DNA of 64,000 nucleotides, from the NCBI GenBank assembly GCA_015485495.1, contig WFTL01000132.1, forward strand, positions 62,001-126,000. The letters are read 5' to 3'. Of the stretch, positions 19,162 to 28,000 are shown piece after piece. The stretch is from Planctomycetaceae bacterium. Its GTDB lineage: Bacteria > Planctomycetota > Planctomycetia > Planctomycetales > Planctomycetaceae. The notes below the pieces were generated by a model. It did not search any database, was not told where the DNA came from, and was given only the letters and a program-made list of their open reading frames with translations. Numbering within the stretch: position 1 is the stretch's first letter; every line of letters begins with the position of its first letter. The translations under genes were made by a program, and so were the position numbers.

Positions 19162-20166
19162 TCAGACTTCCTTTGCGTCGATCCAGCTCATCATGCGTCG
19201 GAGCTGACGGCCGACTTTTTCGATCAGGTGCGTGCGTTCACGTCGGCGCGTGGCGAAGAACTGAGGCCGTCCGGCCCGGTTTTCCAGCAGCCAGTTGCGC
19301 GCGAACACACCAGACTGAATCTCATGCAGAATCTTTTTCATTTCCGCCCGCGTTTCATCGGTCACGATTCGCGGACCGCTGGAATAGTCGCCGTACTCGG
19401 CGGTGTTCGACACACTGTAACGCATGTAGTTCAGCCCGCCCTGATAAAACAGGTCGACAATCAGCTTCAGTTCGTGCATGCACTCGAAATAGGCCATTTC
19501 CGGCTGATACCCGGCTTCCACCAGAGTGTCGAAGCCCGCCTTGACCAGTTCGCTCACACCGCCGCACAGGACGACCTGCTCACCGAACAGATCGGTTTCC
19601 GTCTCTTCTGCGAATGTTGTTTCGATCACCCCCCCGCGGGTTCCCCCGATGCCTTTGGCATAGGCCAGAGCCAGGGCGCGGGTCGTTTCCGATGCGCCGT
19701 CGCTGAGTGCGATGAGGCTGGGAACTCCGCCGCCTTTTTCGTATTCACTGCGGACCAGGTGTCCGGGGCCTTTGGGAGCCACCAGAGCGGCATCGACTCC
19801 ATCCGGCGGAACGACCTGGCCGAAGTGGATATTGAATCCGTGACTGCACATCAGAATGTTGCCCGGCTGCAGATGCGGCAGAATCTCATTTCGATAGACA
19901 TCTCCCTGCACTTCATCGGGAAGGAGAATGTTGACCAGATCTCCGGCTGCCGCGGCATCGGCCACGGACATCGGTTCAAAGCCGTGGCTGACAGCAAGGT
20001 CATGGTTGGCACTGCCCGGCCGCTGTCCGATCACCACCGTACAGCCGCTGTCTCTCAGGTTCTGAGCCTGAGCATGGCCCTGGCTGCCGTAACCGAGAAT
20101 GGCAATGGTCCTGTCCTTCAGCAGACTCAGATCTGCATCGTCATCGTAATAAATTCTGGCCGCCAT
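19162..20166 (-). CDS. ilvC: ketol-acid reductoisomerase (NADP+)
   Basis: A 334-residue class I enzyme for the second common step of valine, leucine and isoleucine synthesis, converting acetolactate or acetohydroxybutyrate to dihydroxy acids. The NADPH-binding fingerprint is [15 protein letters not shown] (about 23-37). The knotted C-terminal domain carries the Mg-binding acidic residues ([28 protein letters not shown]). [13 protein letters not shown] is also canonical. ATG 20166 is chosen because the protein then starts [14 protein letters not shown] as in relatives; the ORF-track start adds 48 unsupported residues. ilvN lies 140 bases upstream on the same strand; ilvB is not in the window. 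Confidence 0.97.
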   Translation of the reverse strand: MAARIYYDDDADLSLLKDRTIAILGYGSQGHAQAQNLRDSGCTVVIGQRPGSANHDLAVSHGFEPMSVADAAAAGDLVNILLPDEVQGDVYRNEILPHLQPGNILMCSHGFNIHFGQVVPPDGVDAALVAPKGPGHLVRSEYEKGGGVPSLIALSDGASETTRALALAYAKGIGGTRGGVIETTFAEETETDLFGEQVVLCGGVSELVKAGFDTLVEAGYQPEMAYFECMHELKLIVDLFYQGGLNYMRYSVSNTAEYGDYSSGPRIVTDETRAEMKKILHEIQSGVFARNWLLENRAGRPQFFATRRRERTHLIEKVGRQLRRMMSWIDAKEV

Positions 20167-20306
20167 CGTGACTGGTGTCCTGTCTGTCAAAAAGTGAGGA
20201 AGGCACCGGTCCGGTGCCGTGAAATGTCCTGATTCCGGCTGCCGGCCGCTGTGAAAATGCAGCCGCTGCCATGGTGGGGCCCGGTCGCAGAACGGTTCGA
20301 ACCGGT

Positions 20307-20843
20307 TCACGAACCGACGCGGGCTTCGTCGCTGGTCAGTATTTCCGGAGGCAGATCGTCGGTGATGGTCCGGTCCCGCAGTACGGCGACTCGACCGGTA
20401 CGCACCATTTCCAGAATGCCGAATTCCCGCATCCGATCGATGAATCCTTCGATCTTGTTTTCGCGGCCGGAGACTTCAATCAGCACATGGTCGGCTCCGA
20501 CATTGACGATCCGTCCCCGAAAAATGTCCGTCAGTTCCCGAACGTCGCTCAGCCGTCCACCGGATGTGCTCACTTTGATGAGCATCAGATCGCGTTCGAC
20601 GAAGTCCTCGCCCAGGTAATCCTGCACCTTGACGACGGTGACCAGTTTTTCCAGCTGTTTCCGGACCTGATCGAGTACTTTTTCATCGCCGTTCACCACG
20701 AATGTGATCCGCGAGAACTCGGGGTTTTCCGTCGTTCCCACCGCCAGGCTGTCGATGTTGAAGGCCCGCGAAGCCAGCATGCCGGATATCTGGGCCAGCA
20801 CGCCCGGCTGATTCATGACGAGAGCGGACAGCACATGTCGCAT
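20307..20843 (-). CDS. ilvN: acetolactate synthase small (regulatory) subunit
   Basis: A 178-residue regulatory subunit that binds valine through an N-terminal ACT domain ([23 protein letters not shown], then FNIDSLAVG) and confers feedback inhibition on the catalytic subunit. The C-terminal part ([29 protein letters not shown]) matches the IlvH/IlvN family. The start ATG 20843 gives the normal family length; the ORF-track start is 68 codons too early. It is first in a probable ilvN-ilvC-small membrane protein operon. The catalytic subunit gene, usually adjacent, is absent from the neighbourhood. Confidence 0.95.
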   Translation of the reverse strand: MRHVLSALVMNQPGVLAQISGMLASRAFNIDSLAVGTTENPEFSRITFVVNGDEKVLDQVRKQLEKLVTVVKVQDYLGEDFVERDLMLIKVSTSGGRLSDVRELTDIFRGRIVNVGADHVLIEVSGRENKIEGFIDRMREFGILEMVRTGRVAVLRDRTITDDLPPEILTSDEARVGS

Positions 20844-21097
20844 CGCAGTGTTTTTCAGATCAGAAGGCAGACGAAATGATCCGGGCAGAACACGGATCCG
20901 TGCATCCACGGAAACGGCTCTGCAGCCCCCGGCTGAAACCGGGCCGCGTCCGCCCGCACCAGCCGACGCACGCCGCACCAGGATAACAAAGTGCGTCAGT
21001 GTACGGACGTGCCGGACGCCACACAACCAGTGTGTGCAGATCCTCACAGGAAACCACGGACCGGAATTCCGCCTGCCACAGGATGCCGGTGGAGCCG

Positions 21098-22327
21098 TCA
21101 GTGGCCGGCCGCCGCTTTCTCAGACGCTTCGGAAATCGGTTCTGCGGTGAAACCGCGGCGGGAAATGACTTCGAGAATCGCTTTTCGATCCGGATTGCCG
21201 CTGATGGTCGCCCGTTCCGTGGAAAACTGCACGGACACGTTGCGCACACCGTCGATCTGCCGCACCTCCCGTTCCAGCCCGGACGCGCAGCCTTCACACT
21301 TCATTCCGTGGACACGCAGGACCAGGTCGTCTGCGGATGCCCGCCGGCGGGCGAGAAAACGCTGCACATCTTCCATCGCGAACCACAGCAGCAGTCCGGT
21401 CAGCACCACGGCAGACACTGCGGCCGGCCAGCCGACCGGCTCATGAGCGTGCCAGGAGGCCACAGCGGCGGACGGCAGCAGGGCGTCGAACAGCAATCCG
21501 GCCGTCATGCTGCCGCCAACCATCGTCAGCAGGTACAGAAGGGTCGATCGCAGACCGAACGTGCGGAATACGGCACCCAGGGTCGCCAGATTCGTAGCCG
21601 GGCCGGCCATCAGGAACACCATGGCGGCTCCCGCCGGAAACCCGCTGCCGACCAGCGCTGCGGCGATGGGCACGGAAGCTGTGGCGCAGACGTACAACGG
21701 CAGCGACACCAGAAGAGTGAGAAACATCGCGGCCAGTCCGGATTCTCCGGCGAACTCGCTGAACCGGCTGGCCGGAAGCAGCGAAGAAATGGCGGCCGAT
21801 ACGAAAATGCCAAACACCAGCCAGCGCCAGATGGACCGAATCAGGTCGATGCTGTGTGCTGCCGCATCCCGCACCCGACCGGACATCGGGCGGTCCTCGG
21901 TCGATTCGCACGATTCCGGAATGTCGGTCGGCGCCTCCTTCTCCCCGAACGTTTCCACCAGGGCGCCTCCGACGACCCCCATCACCAGGGCCGCTCCCAC
22001 CTTGAACAGGGCGAACGGCCAGCCCAGCAGCGAACCACTGACCAGGATCGAGTCCACTCCTGTCTGCGGTGTGCTGATCAGAAATCCCAAGGCCGCTCCG
22101 CGGCTGGCGCCTTCCCTCCGCAGCCCCAGTCCCACAGGGATCACACTGCACGAACACAGGGGAAGCGGAATTCCCACCAGCACCGATGCCAGCAGGCTTC
22201 CGCGACCCCGCAGCAGCCGTTTCAGACGCCCGGCCGGCACGAACAGGCGGAGCAGACCGGCGACAAAAGCCCCCAGCAGCAGCCACGGGCTCAGCTCACT
22301 CAGAATATGCCAGACCTGATTCCACAT
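21098..22327 (-). CDS. SO_0444-type metal efflux permease with C-terminal HMA domain
   Basis: A 409-residue inner-membrane protein. The first 300 residues match the permease family containing ArsP and SO_0444-type Cu/Zn exporters, with two related halves: IPLPLCSCSVIPVGLGLRR and SLPLYVCATASVPIAAAL, plus FLISTPQTG and FLMAGPATN. The middle cytoplasmic loop is acidic and variable. The C-terminus (about 340-400) is a heavy-metal-associated domain with the ligand motif GMKCEGCASG. The fusion suggests that the HMA part delivers a soft metal ion to the exporter. It is followed upstream by an orphan NMT1-type lipoprotein gene 61 bases away on the same strand. Confidence 0.82.
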   Translation of the reverse strand: MWNQVWHILSELSPWLLLGAFVAGLLRLFVPAGRLKRLLRGRGSLLASVLVGIPLPLCSCSVIPVGLGLRREGASRGAALGFLISTPQTGVDSILVSGSLLGWPFALFKVGAALVMGVVGGALVETFGEKEAPTDIPESCESTEDRPMSGRVRDAAAHSIDLIRSIWRWLVFGIFVSAAISSLLPASRFSEFAGESGLAAMFLTLLVSLPLYVCATASVPIAAALVGSGFPAGAAMVFLMAGPATNLATLGAVFRTFGLRSTLLYLLTMVGGSMTAGLLFDALLPSAAVASWHAHEPVGWPAAVSAVVLTGLLLWFAMEDVQRFLARRRASADDLVLRVHGMKCEGCASGLEREVRQIDGVRNVSVQFSTERATISGNPDRKAILEVISRRGFTAEPISEASEKAAAGH

Positions 22328-22388
22328 GATTCCACCGTGCCGGAAAAACCCATCAGGAAAGAAAGACCGGGCGGCAGGACCGTCTGCA

Positions 22389-23387
22389 TCACGGATGCCC
22401 GGCGGGCAGCGTCACGAAGCAGTCATCTGCTGCGACCTGGCCCGGTTCAATGATTTTCACTTCTTCGAGCTGATCAATCAGCTGCTGCCAGCGCTGTCGG
22501 GTCATGCTGCCAAATGGCTGCCCGGGAGGTGTTCGACAGAGTTCTTTCAGGGCGGAAGCGCCGTACTGAAGGGCCGCCAGGCTGATGTCGCCATTTTCCC
22601 GATGAATCCGTCGATTGACCCGATCCGGCTCCTTCAGCCAGGCCGTCCAGCCGTCCCGGCAGGCCCGCACCATGGCGCCGACGGTCTCCGGGTGGTTCCG
22701 AAGCATGCTTTCGGACGTCACCAGGACGCTCGCATACGGATTGTAGCCGATGTCCGACAGCATCAGGGAGACCGGATCACTGCCTTTCTCCTGCGCAACG
22801 AACGGTTCACTGAACACGTAGGCCTGCTGGGCATAGTCGTCCCGCGTGAGAAACTCGCCGATCAGCCCGTTGAAAGGAACGATCGTCACATGGTGCAGCG
22901 GCAGTTTCTTCTTCATCCACAAAGCGAACGGCCGGGTTTCATTGACCGCCAGTTCCACCGAGGCCAGCGATTCGAGCGAGTCGATTCCCGATGAACGGTG
23001 CACCATGATGCATCGTGGCGACTGCTGCAAAGGAGCCAGCAGGGCCGTCACGGGAAGTCCGCGGGCACGCTGTTCGACAACCTGGTCCGCGCTGGACACA
23101 GCGAAGTCCACACGTCCGGCAGCCAGTTCCTGCAGAGCCAGACGAGCGGCTCCGGGGCTGCCCGGAAGGATGCGCACATCCAGGTTTTCCCGATCGAACA
23201 GGCCCAGTTCGTCCGCGGCATAATACCCACCGTGTTCGGCTTCGGGGTACCAGTTCAGGGCCAGCGTCACGAACGTCCGTCCGCTGGGGGCAGCGGCTGC
23301 GGGGCCGGCAGCGGGCTCCGGAGACCGGCCACAGCCGACCGGAAAAAACAGCACGACCGAAATCACGACCAGTCCGGGAACTTTCAT
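22389..23387 (-). CDS. NMT1/THI5-like ABC substrate-binding lipoprotein
   Basis: A 332-residue periplasmic binding protein. The signal peptide ends in FFPVGC, a lipobox-like site, so it is probably lipid anchored. The mature protein has the NMT1/THI5/SsuA fold signature (LNWYPEAEHGGYYAADELGLF, then DVRILPGSPG and RVDFAVSSADQVV). Relatives bind pyrimidine thiamine precursors, sulfonates or nitrate. No permease or ATPase gene for an ABC importer is adjacent. ATG 23387 is chosen because it gives a proper signal sequence; the ORF-track start is 41 codons earlier. Its link to the metal permease downstream is uncertain. Confidence 0.8.
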   Translation of the reverse strand: MKVPGLVVISVVLFFPVGCGRSPEPAAGPAAAAPSGRTFVTLALNWYPEAEHGGYYAADELGLFDRENLDVRILPGSPGAARLALQELAAGRVDFAVSSADQVVEQRARGLPVTALLAPLQQSPRCIMVHRSSGIDSLESLASVELAVNETRPFALWMKKKLPLHHVTIVPFNGLIGEFLTRDDYAQQAYVFSEPFVAQEKGSDPVSLMLSDIGYNPYASVLVTSESMLRNHPETVGAMVRACRDGWTAWLKEPDRVNRRIHRENGDISLAALQYGASALKELCRTPPGQPFGSMTRQRWQQLIDQLEEVKIIEPGQVAADDCFVTLPAGHP

Positions 23388-23638
23388 GGGACAACTCTGG
23401 TGTGGTGAGCCGGAAGGATCGCATTGTGCCATGGTCTGCGAAGATTCGTCAGTCTGTCGCCCCTGCGAACGGTGAAAAATTTCTCCCGGATGTTTTTCCC
23501 GACCGGTCATCCGTTCGATGGCACGTCACCGAAAATGGCCTACGATGACACGCTTCGTATTTTCGCGACCGATTCTTTCCGATATCCGTAACAGGCAGAT
23601 CACCGGTCTGCGACCGGCTGCCCTCCAAATGACTCCGT

Positions 23639-24505
23639 ATGCGTCTTTCTGAAGTGTATGCCGCCGATGCTCTGGCGGTATCGATCGAAATTTTTCCTCC
23701 CAAAACACCGGCCGGCGACGCGGCTTTGCGCGGGCATCTGCAGCAGCTTTGCCGGCACAACCCCGCATTCATATCCTGTACGTTCGGAGCCGGCGGATCG
23801 ACGCGCGACCGCACACTGCAGTGGTGTCGCATCATTCGTTCGGAACTGCAGCGGACCGCGGTCGCTCACCTGACGTGCGTCGGGTCGACGCGCGAGCAGC
23901 TCATTGAACTGCTCGATGAAGCCGATGCGGCAGGGGTGCGCAATATCATGGCTCTGCGCGGCGATGCTCCCCGGGGACAGGACCGTTTCCAGGCGGTTGC
24001 AGGAGGCTTCGCTCATGCCAGTGAACTGGTGGAACTCATTCGAGAACGACATCCGGACTGGGGCATCGGCGTGGCCGGTTATCCGGAGAAGCATCCGGAA
24101 GCTCCCAGTCTGGAAGCCGATCTGAATCACCTGAAAGGCAAGGTGGATGCCGGAGCTGACGCGGTCGTGACACAGTTGTTTTTCCGCAACGATGTTTTTC
24201 TTTCATTCCGTGACCGCTGCGCAAAGCTCGGCATCGATGTGCCCATTGTTCCAGGAATCATGCCCATCACCGATCCGGCCCGCATCCAGAGAATCACGGC
24301 GATGTGCGGAAGTTCTTTTCCGGAAGATCTGGCGCGGCGTTTCGATGCGGTCGGAGACGATCGGAAAGCCCAGTTCGAAATCGGAATCGAACACGCCCTC
24401 AGACAGTGCGAACAGCTGAAGGCAGCGGGGGTGCCAGGAATCCACTTTTACGCTCTGAATCGTTCTGACGCCTGCCATCGCATCCTGACCGCGCTGGGCA
24501 CCTGA
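23639..24505 (+). CDS. metF: 5,10-methylenetetrahydrofolate reductase
   Basis: A 288-residue FAD-containing TIM-barrel enzyme that reduces methylene-THF to methyl-THF for methionine synthesis. Family features include VSIEIFPPKTPAGD at the N-terminus (catalytic Glu), CTFGAGGSTRD, AHLTCVGSTREQ, NIMALRGDAP, FGHAS-like FAHASELVELI, and KVDAGADAVVTQLFF. The length equals that of bacterial MetF. It is followed 29 bases later by a UDP-sugar pyrophosphorylase gene on the same strand. Confidence 0.95.
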   Translation: MRLSEVYAADALAVSIEIFPPKTPAGDAALRGHLQQLCRHNPAFISCTFGAGGSTRDRTLQWCRIIRSELQRTAVAHLTCVGSTREQLIELLDEADAAGVRNIMALRGDAPRGQDRFQAVAGGFAHASELVELIRERHPDWGIGVAGYPEKHPEAPSLEADLNHLKGKVDAGADAVVTQLFFRNDVFLSFRDRCAKLGIDVPIVPGIMPITDPARIQRITAMCGSSFPEDLARRFDAVGDDRKAQFEIGIEHALRQCEQLKAAGVPGIHFYALNRSDACHRILTALGT

Positions 24506-24534
24506 CGGACGCTCGTTTCTGCTGAGACGCCTCG

Positions 24535-25932
24535 ATGACCATCTGTGTCCCCGACGATATCATGCAGCGCGTCGCCCGGTACGGTCAGCAGCACCTGCTG
24601 CAGTTTGCCGACCGGCTGACCGAAGCAGAACGCGCTGAACTGTTTGAGCAGATTCGTGCGACCGATTTTTCTGTTCTGCTGTCCGATCCGTCGCTGCAGA
24701 CGGCAGAAGCCGGAGCACGGGCCGCCCGAGCCGAAGCTCCGCGCGATGTCGTCCGGCAGCCGCGCACCGCCTCGGAACGGAAGCTGAGGGAAGCGGCCGC
24801 CGCTGCGGGATGCCGTCTGCTCGAACAGGGACAGGTGGCCGTCGTGACCGTTGCCGGCGGTCAGGGCACGCGGCTGGGATTCGATCACCCGAAAGGCATG
24901 TTTCCCATCGGGCCGCGGTCGGACCGCAGCCTGTTCCGGATCTTCGCAGAACAGATTGCGGCCAGACAGCAGCGGCACGGGGCAGCGATTCCCTGGTACG
25001 TGATGACCAGCCGGGCCACGCATGACGAAACGGTGGCGTTTTTCAGACAGCATGACTTTTTCGGCCTGGACAGCACGGACGTGTTCTTCTTTCAGCAGGG
25101 AGTTCTGCCTGCCGTGGATGCCGCCACCGGCCGGGTCCTCATGGACAGCCGCTCATCCATCTGTCTGTCTCCGGACGGTCATGGCGGCATGGTGGCAGCT
25201 CTGGAACGTTCCGATGCCCTGCGGCGGATGGCCCGTCAGGGCATCGAACACGTGTTCTACCATCAGGTGGATAATCCGGCTGTCGTGGTGTGCGATCCGG
25301 TTCTTCTGGGACTGCATGCCGAACGGGACTCGCAGCTGACCACATGTGTCGTCCGCAAAACCGATCCGTCGGAACGGATGGGCGTACTGGTTTCTGTGGA
25401 CGGAAGAACAGAAATCATCGAATACAGCGAACTGACGGCCGACCAGGCGGCTGCCACGGATGAATCAGGAGAGTGGATTTTCTGGGCCGGCAACACGGCG
25501 ATCCATGTGTTTCGCCGCGATTTTCTCGACGACCTGGCTTCGGATGCCTCCCGGCTGCCGCTGCACCAGGCACGTAAGAAAGTCTCATGGATCGATTCGG
25601 ACGGACAGCGGGTGGAACCGACGGAGCCGAATGCGGTCAAGTTCGAACGATTCATTTTCGATGCGCTGCCCCTGGCGGACCGAACACTCATTGTGGAAGC
25701 GGATCGGGAACGGGAGTTTCATCCGGTCAAGAATGCTCATGGTTCCGATTCTCCCGAACAGGTGCGGGCTGCACTGATCCGGATCGCGAAAGACTGGATT
25801 CGACAGGCCGGGTACGAAGTGGCAGACGACGCCATTGCCGAAATCAGCCCACTGATCGCCCTGGACGCTGAAGAGCTGAAGCAGAAACTGGATACCGGAC
25901 AGATCACCCTGAATGATCTGACAATGGTATGA
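24535..25932 (+). CDS. UDP-sugar (UDP-N-acetylglucosamine type) pyrophosphorylase, eukaryotic-like
   Basis: A 465-residue nucleotidyltransferase of the UDPGP family. The nucleotide-binding signature is TVAGGQGTRLGFDHPKGMFPIGP, the form seen in eukaryotic UDP-GlcNAc pyrophosphorylases and UDP-sugar pyrophosphorylases, unlike bacterial GlmU or GalU. Further family blocks are PWYVMTSRATHDET, FFQQGVLPAV, SPDGHGGMVAAL, FYHQVDNPAVVVCDP, EYSELTADQ and KFERFIFDALP. It should form UDP-GlcNAc, UDP-GalNAc or UDP-glucose from UTP and the sugar 1-phosphate in the cytoplasm. A role in feeding envelope polysaccharides is plausible. Confidence 0.88.
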   Translation: MTICVPDDIMQRVARYGQQHLLQFADRLTEAERAELFEQIRATDFSVLLSDPSLQTAEAGARAARAEAPRDVVRQPRTASERKLREAAAAAGCRLLEQGQVAVVTVAGGQGTRLGFDHPKGMFPIGPRSDRSLFRIFAEQIAARQQRHGAAIPWYVMTSRATHDETVAFFRQHDFFGLDSTDVFFFQQGVLPAVDAATGRVLMDSRSSICLSPDGHGGMVAALERSDALRRMARQGIEHVFYHQVDNPAVVVCDPVLLGLHAERDSQLTTCVVRKTDPSERMGVLVSVDGRTEIIEYSELTADQAAATDESGEWIFWAGNTAIHVFRRDFLDDLASDASRLPLHQARKKVSWIDSDGQRVEPTEPNAVKFERFIFDALPLADRTLIVEADREREFHPVKNAHGSDSPEQVRAALIRIAKDWIRQAGYEVADDAIAEISPLIALDAEELKQKLDTGQITLNDLTMV

Positions 25933-26390
25933 ACAGCATGGATCAGGACGACGAATCGCATCGGCTGAGCCAGGAGCCGGCACCGCCGTTTCTCCACTGA
26001 ACTCGTCGCCGCCCGAGTGACGTTTCTTCTCAGCACGTCCCTGGAAAGTGGATCACGATCCGGTATCGGCGTGCTCAGAAACATAGACATCCCTTCCGCA
26101 GGCCATTCGTCCGCCGCATCCACCGCCTGCCGGAAACCGGCTGGTGCCCGTGAAGCGTGTCTTTGAGGCAACTGATGAAATCCGGAAATGCCTTTTTGTG
26201 CGTGCTGCGTATCTGTTCGGTGCTCTGTCACGCTTTTCGGAACCGAATGGGCAGTGTACTGTCCGTGTAATCTGCTTCGCCCGGCCGGCCGGGCGAAGAG
26301 CACGGTGTGGTGACTCCGTCTGCCCCGGTGACATGCGACAGACGGCGGCCTGTGACACCTGCCGAAAGATAAGCCACGGGAGAGCAAATC
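25933..26390. other. intergenic region upstream of the RND efflux genes
   Basis: A 458-base gap. The only distinct structure is a perfect palindrome at 26274-26297. Open frames here are antisense-type shadows. A GGGAGAGCAAATC ribosome site ends it. No regulator gene is present. Confidence 0.5.
26274..26297. repeat. perfect 24-base palindrome upstream of the RND operon
   Basis: CTTCGCCCGGCC is followed immediately by its exact reverse complement, with no loop. It lies 94 bases before the adaptor start. It could be an operator for a dimeric regulator, or an RNA hairpin. It lacks a following T-run, so it is not a typical terminator. Confidence 0.6.
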
Positions 26391-27923
26391 ATGAAAACCG
26401 GCCGATCCTCAGAGATCCGGAGCGACAGGGGCAGGTTTGTCTCCACAGCATCCATTGGTCTGGGTGCACTTGTCGCGGGTGCTGTCTGTATGTATTTCGC
26501 GAATCGAATGTGGCTGTCACCTGCTCCCCGAATTCCGAGCAGCTCGGAGCACAGTGAAAACAACGACAGTGCTCACCAGGGTGAGCGTTCCGGAAATGAA
26601 GACGGAGCGACGGTCACTCTGCCCAGAGAAAAATGGGACGTTGCCGGACTTCGTGTGGAATCGGTCAGACGCGGCACCCTGCCCGGCCTGGTCTGGGTCA
26701 CAGGAAAGCTGACTCTGAACGAGGACCGTCTGGCTCACATCTATTCACTGGCCGACGGGCAGGTGCACGATGTTCTCGTTCAGTTCGGAGATGATGTCTC
26801 ACAGGGGCAGACACTGGCCGTCATCGACAGCAAGGAAGTCGGCGCAGCCAAACTGGACCTTTACAGAAGCCAGCTCAATGCCGAATTCGCCCGCGTAAAC
26901 CACGAATGGGCACAAAAGATCAGTACGAACACGCAGGCACTGATCACAGCGCTCATGAAACAGCCCCCCTTCGAATCGATTGATGAGATGTTTGCCAACA
27001 GACCGATGGGAGAGTACCGGCAGCAGCTCATAACGGCTTACGCCCGCCTCTATAAATCCAGAAAGGACGCAGAACGGCTGGAGCCGCTGGCAGCTCAGGG
27101 GGCCACCGCCGGCAGCCAGGCACTCGCTGCCAGAGCGGCTTATGAAGCCGACCGGGCAACATTCCAGGCTCTGCTGGAACAGCTCCGGTTCACCAGCTGG
27201 CAGCAGGCGCTCCTGGCTGAACAGAAGCTCCGTCAGACCGAACAGACCGTGGCTGCCGCCCGTTCGCGTCTGTTCATTCTCGGGTACCGGCAGGCGGACC
27301 TGGAAGACTTCGATCCTCTGCGGGAAGGAGAAGCCATTGCCCATTACCAGATCAGATCGCCCTTTGCCGGCACCATCATCGGCAAGAACGTTGTACTCGG
27401 AGAGCGCGTGGGGGCTGACACCGAGATGTTCCAGGTGGCCGACCTGTCCACGCTGTGGGTTCAGGCGGACATCTACCAGAAGGACCTTCCCAGAACCCGG
27501 CAGCTCGGAGAGGAACTTCGCTTTCGCCCGCCAGGCATGGAGAAAAGTTATACCGCAAAGATTTTCTACACCGGCGATGTTTTCGACCCGGCCACACGCA
27601 CCATCCGGTTACGAGCACTGGTTGACAATCCCGATCGGCGCCTCAAGGCGGGCATGTTCGTCGACGTCGCACTGCCAGGGCTGGGTGTATCCGATGCACT
27701 CATCATTCCCGCCTCCGCGCTGCAGAAGGTCGACGGTTCTGAATCCGTTTTCGTCCAGATCGGCGACGACACCTTTCAGCTGCGACGGATTCTCACCGGC
27801 CTGAAGACCGACGAATGGGTGCATGTCCGTGAAGGTCTCCAGGAGGGCGAGTCGCTTGTCACCTCCGGTGCCTTTTCGCTGCAGTCGGAACTGATGAAAG
27901 AATCGATTTCGCACGGACATTAG
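26391..27923 (+). CDS. RND efflux periplasmic adaptor (CusB/CzcB-like)
   Basis: A 510-residue membrane-fusion protein. An N-terminal hydrophobic anchor (about 18-38) precedes a low-complexity Ser/Asn/Glu stretch. A beta-barrel and biotinyl-lipoyl half follows (HIYSLADGQVHDVLVQFGDDV), then a long coiled-coil hairpin (about 160-300), and the second lipoyl half (IRSPFAGTIIGKNVVLGERV). The C-terminal barrel has DLSTLWVQADIYQKDLPRTR and LKAGMFVDVALPG. It links the inner-membrane pump to an outer-membrane channel. The pump gene follows 77 bases downstream. No outer-membrane factor gene is in the window. Confidence 0.88.
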   Translation: MKTGRSSEIRSDRGRFVSTASIGLGALVAGAVCMYFANRMWLSPAPRIPSSSEHSENNDSAHQGERSGNEDGATVTLPREKWDVAGLRVESVRRGTLPGLVWVTGKLTLNEDRLAHIYSLADGQVHDVLVQFGDDVSQGQTLAVIDSKEVGAAKLDLYRSQLNAEFARVNHEWAQKISTNTQALITALMKQPPFESIDEMFANRPMGEYRQQLITAYARLYKSRKDAERLEPLAAQGATAGSQALAARAAYEADRATFQALLEQLRFTSWQQALLAEQKLRQTEQTVAAARSRLFILGYRQADLEDFDPLREGEAIAHYQIRSPFAGTIIGKNVVLGERVGADTEMFQVADLSTLWVQADIYQKDLPRTRQLGEELRFRPPGMEKSYTAKIFYTGDVFDPATRTIRLRALVDNPDRRLKAGMFVDVALPGLGVSDALIIPASALQKVDGSESVFVQIGDDTFQLRRILTGLKTDEWVHVREGLQEGESLVTSGAFSLQSELMKESISHGH

Positions 27924-28000
27924 GACTGCGGAAAGGCGACAACACACGACAGAATCTTCTGCGCATCCTCTCTGGACTCACGCTCTGGAACTGCAGCACC

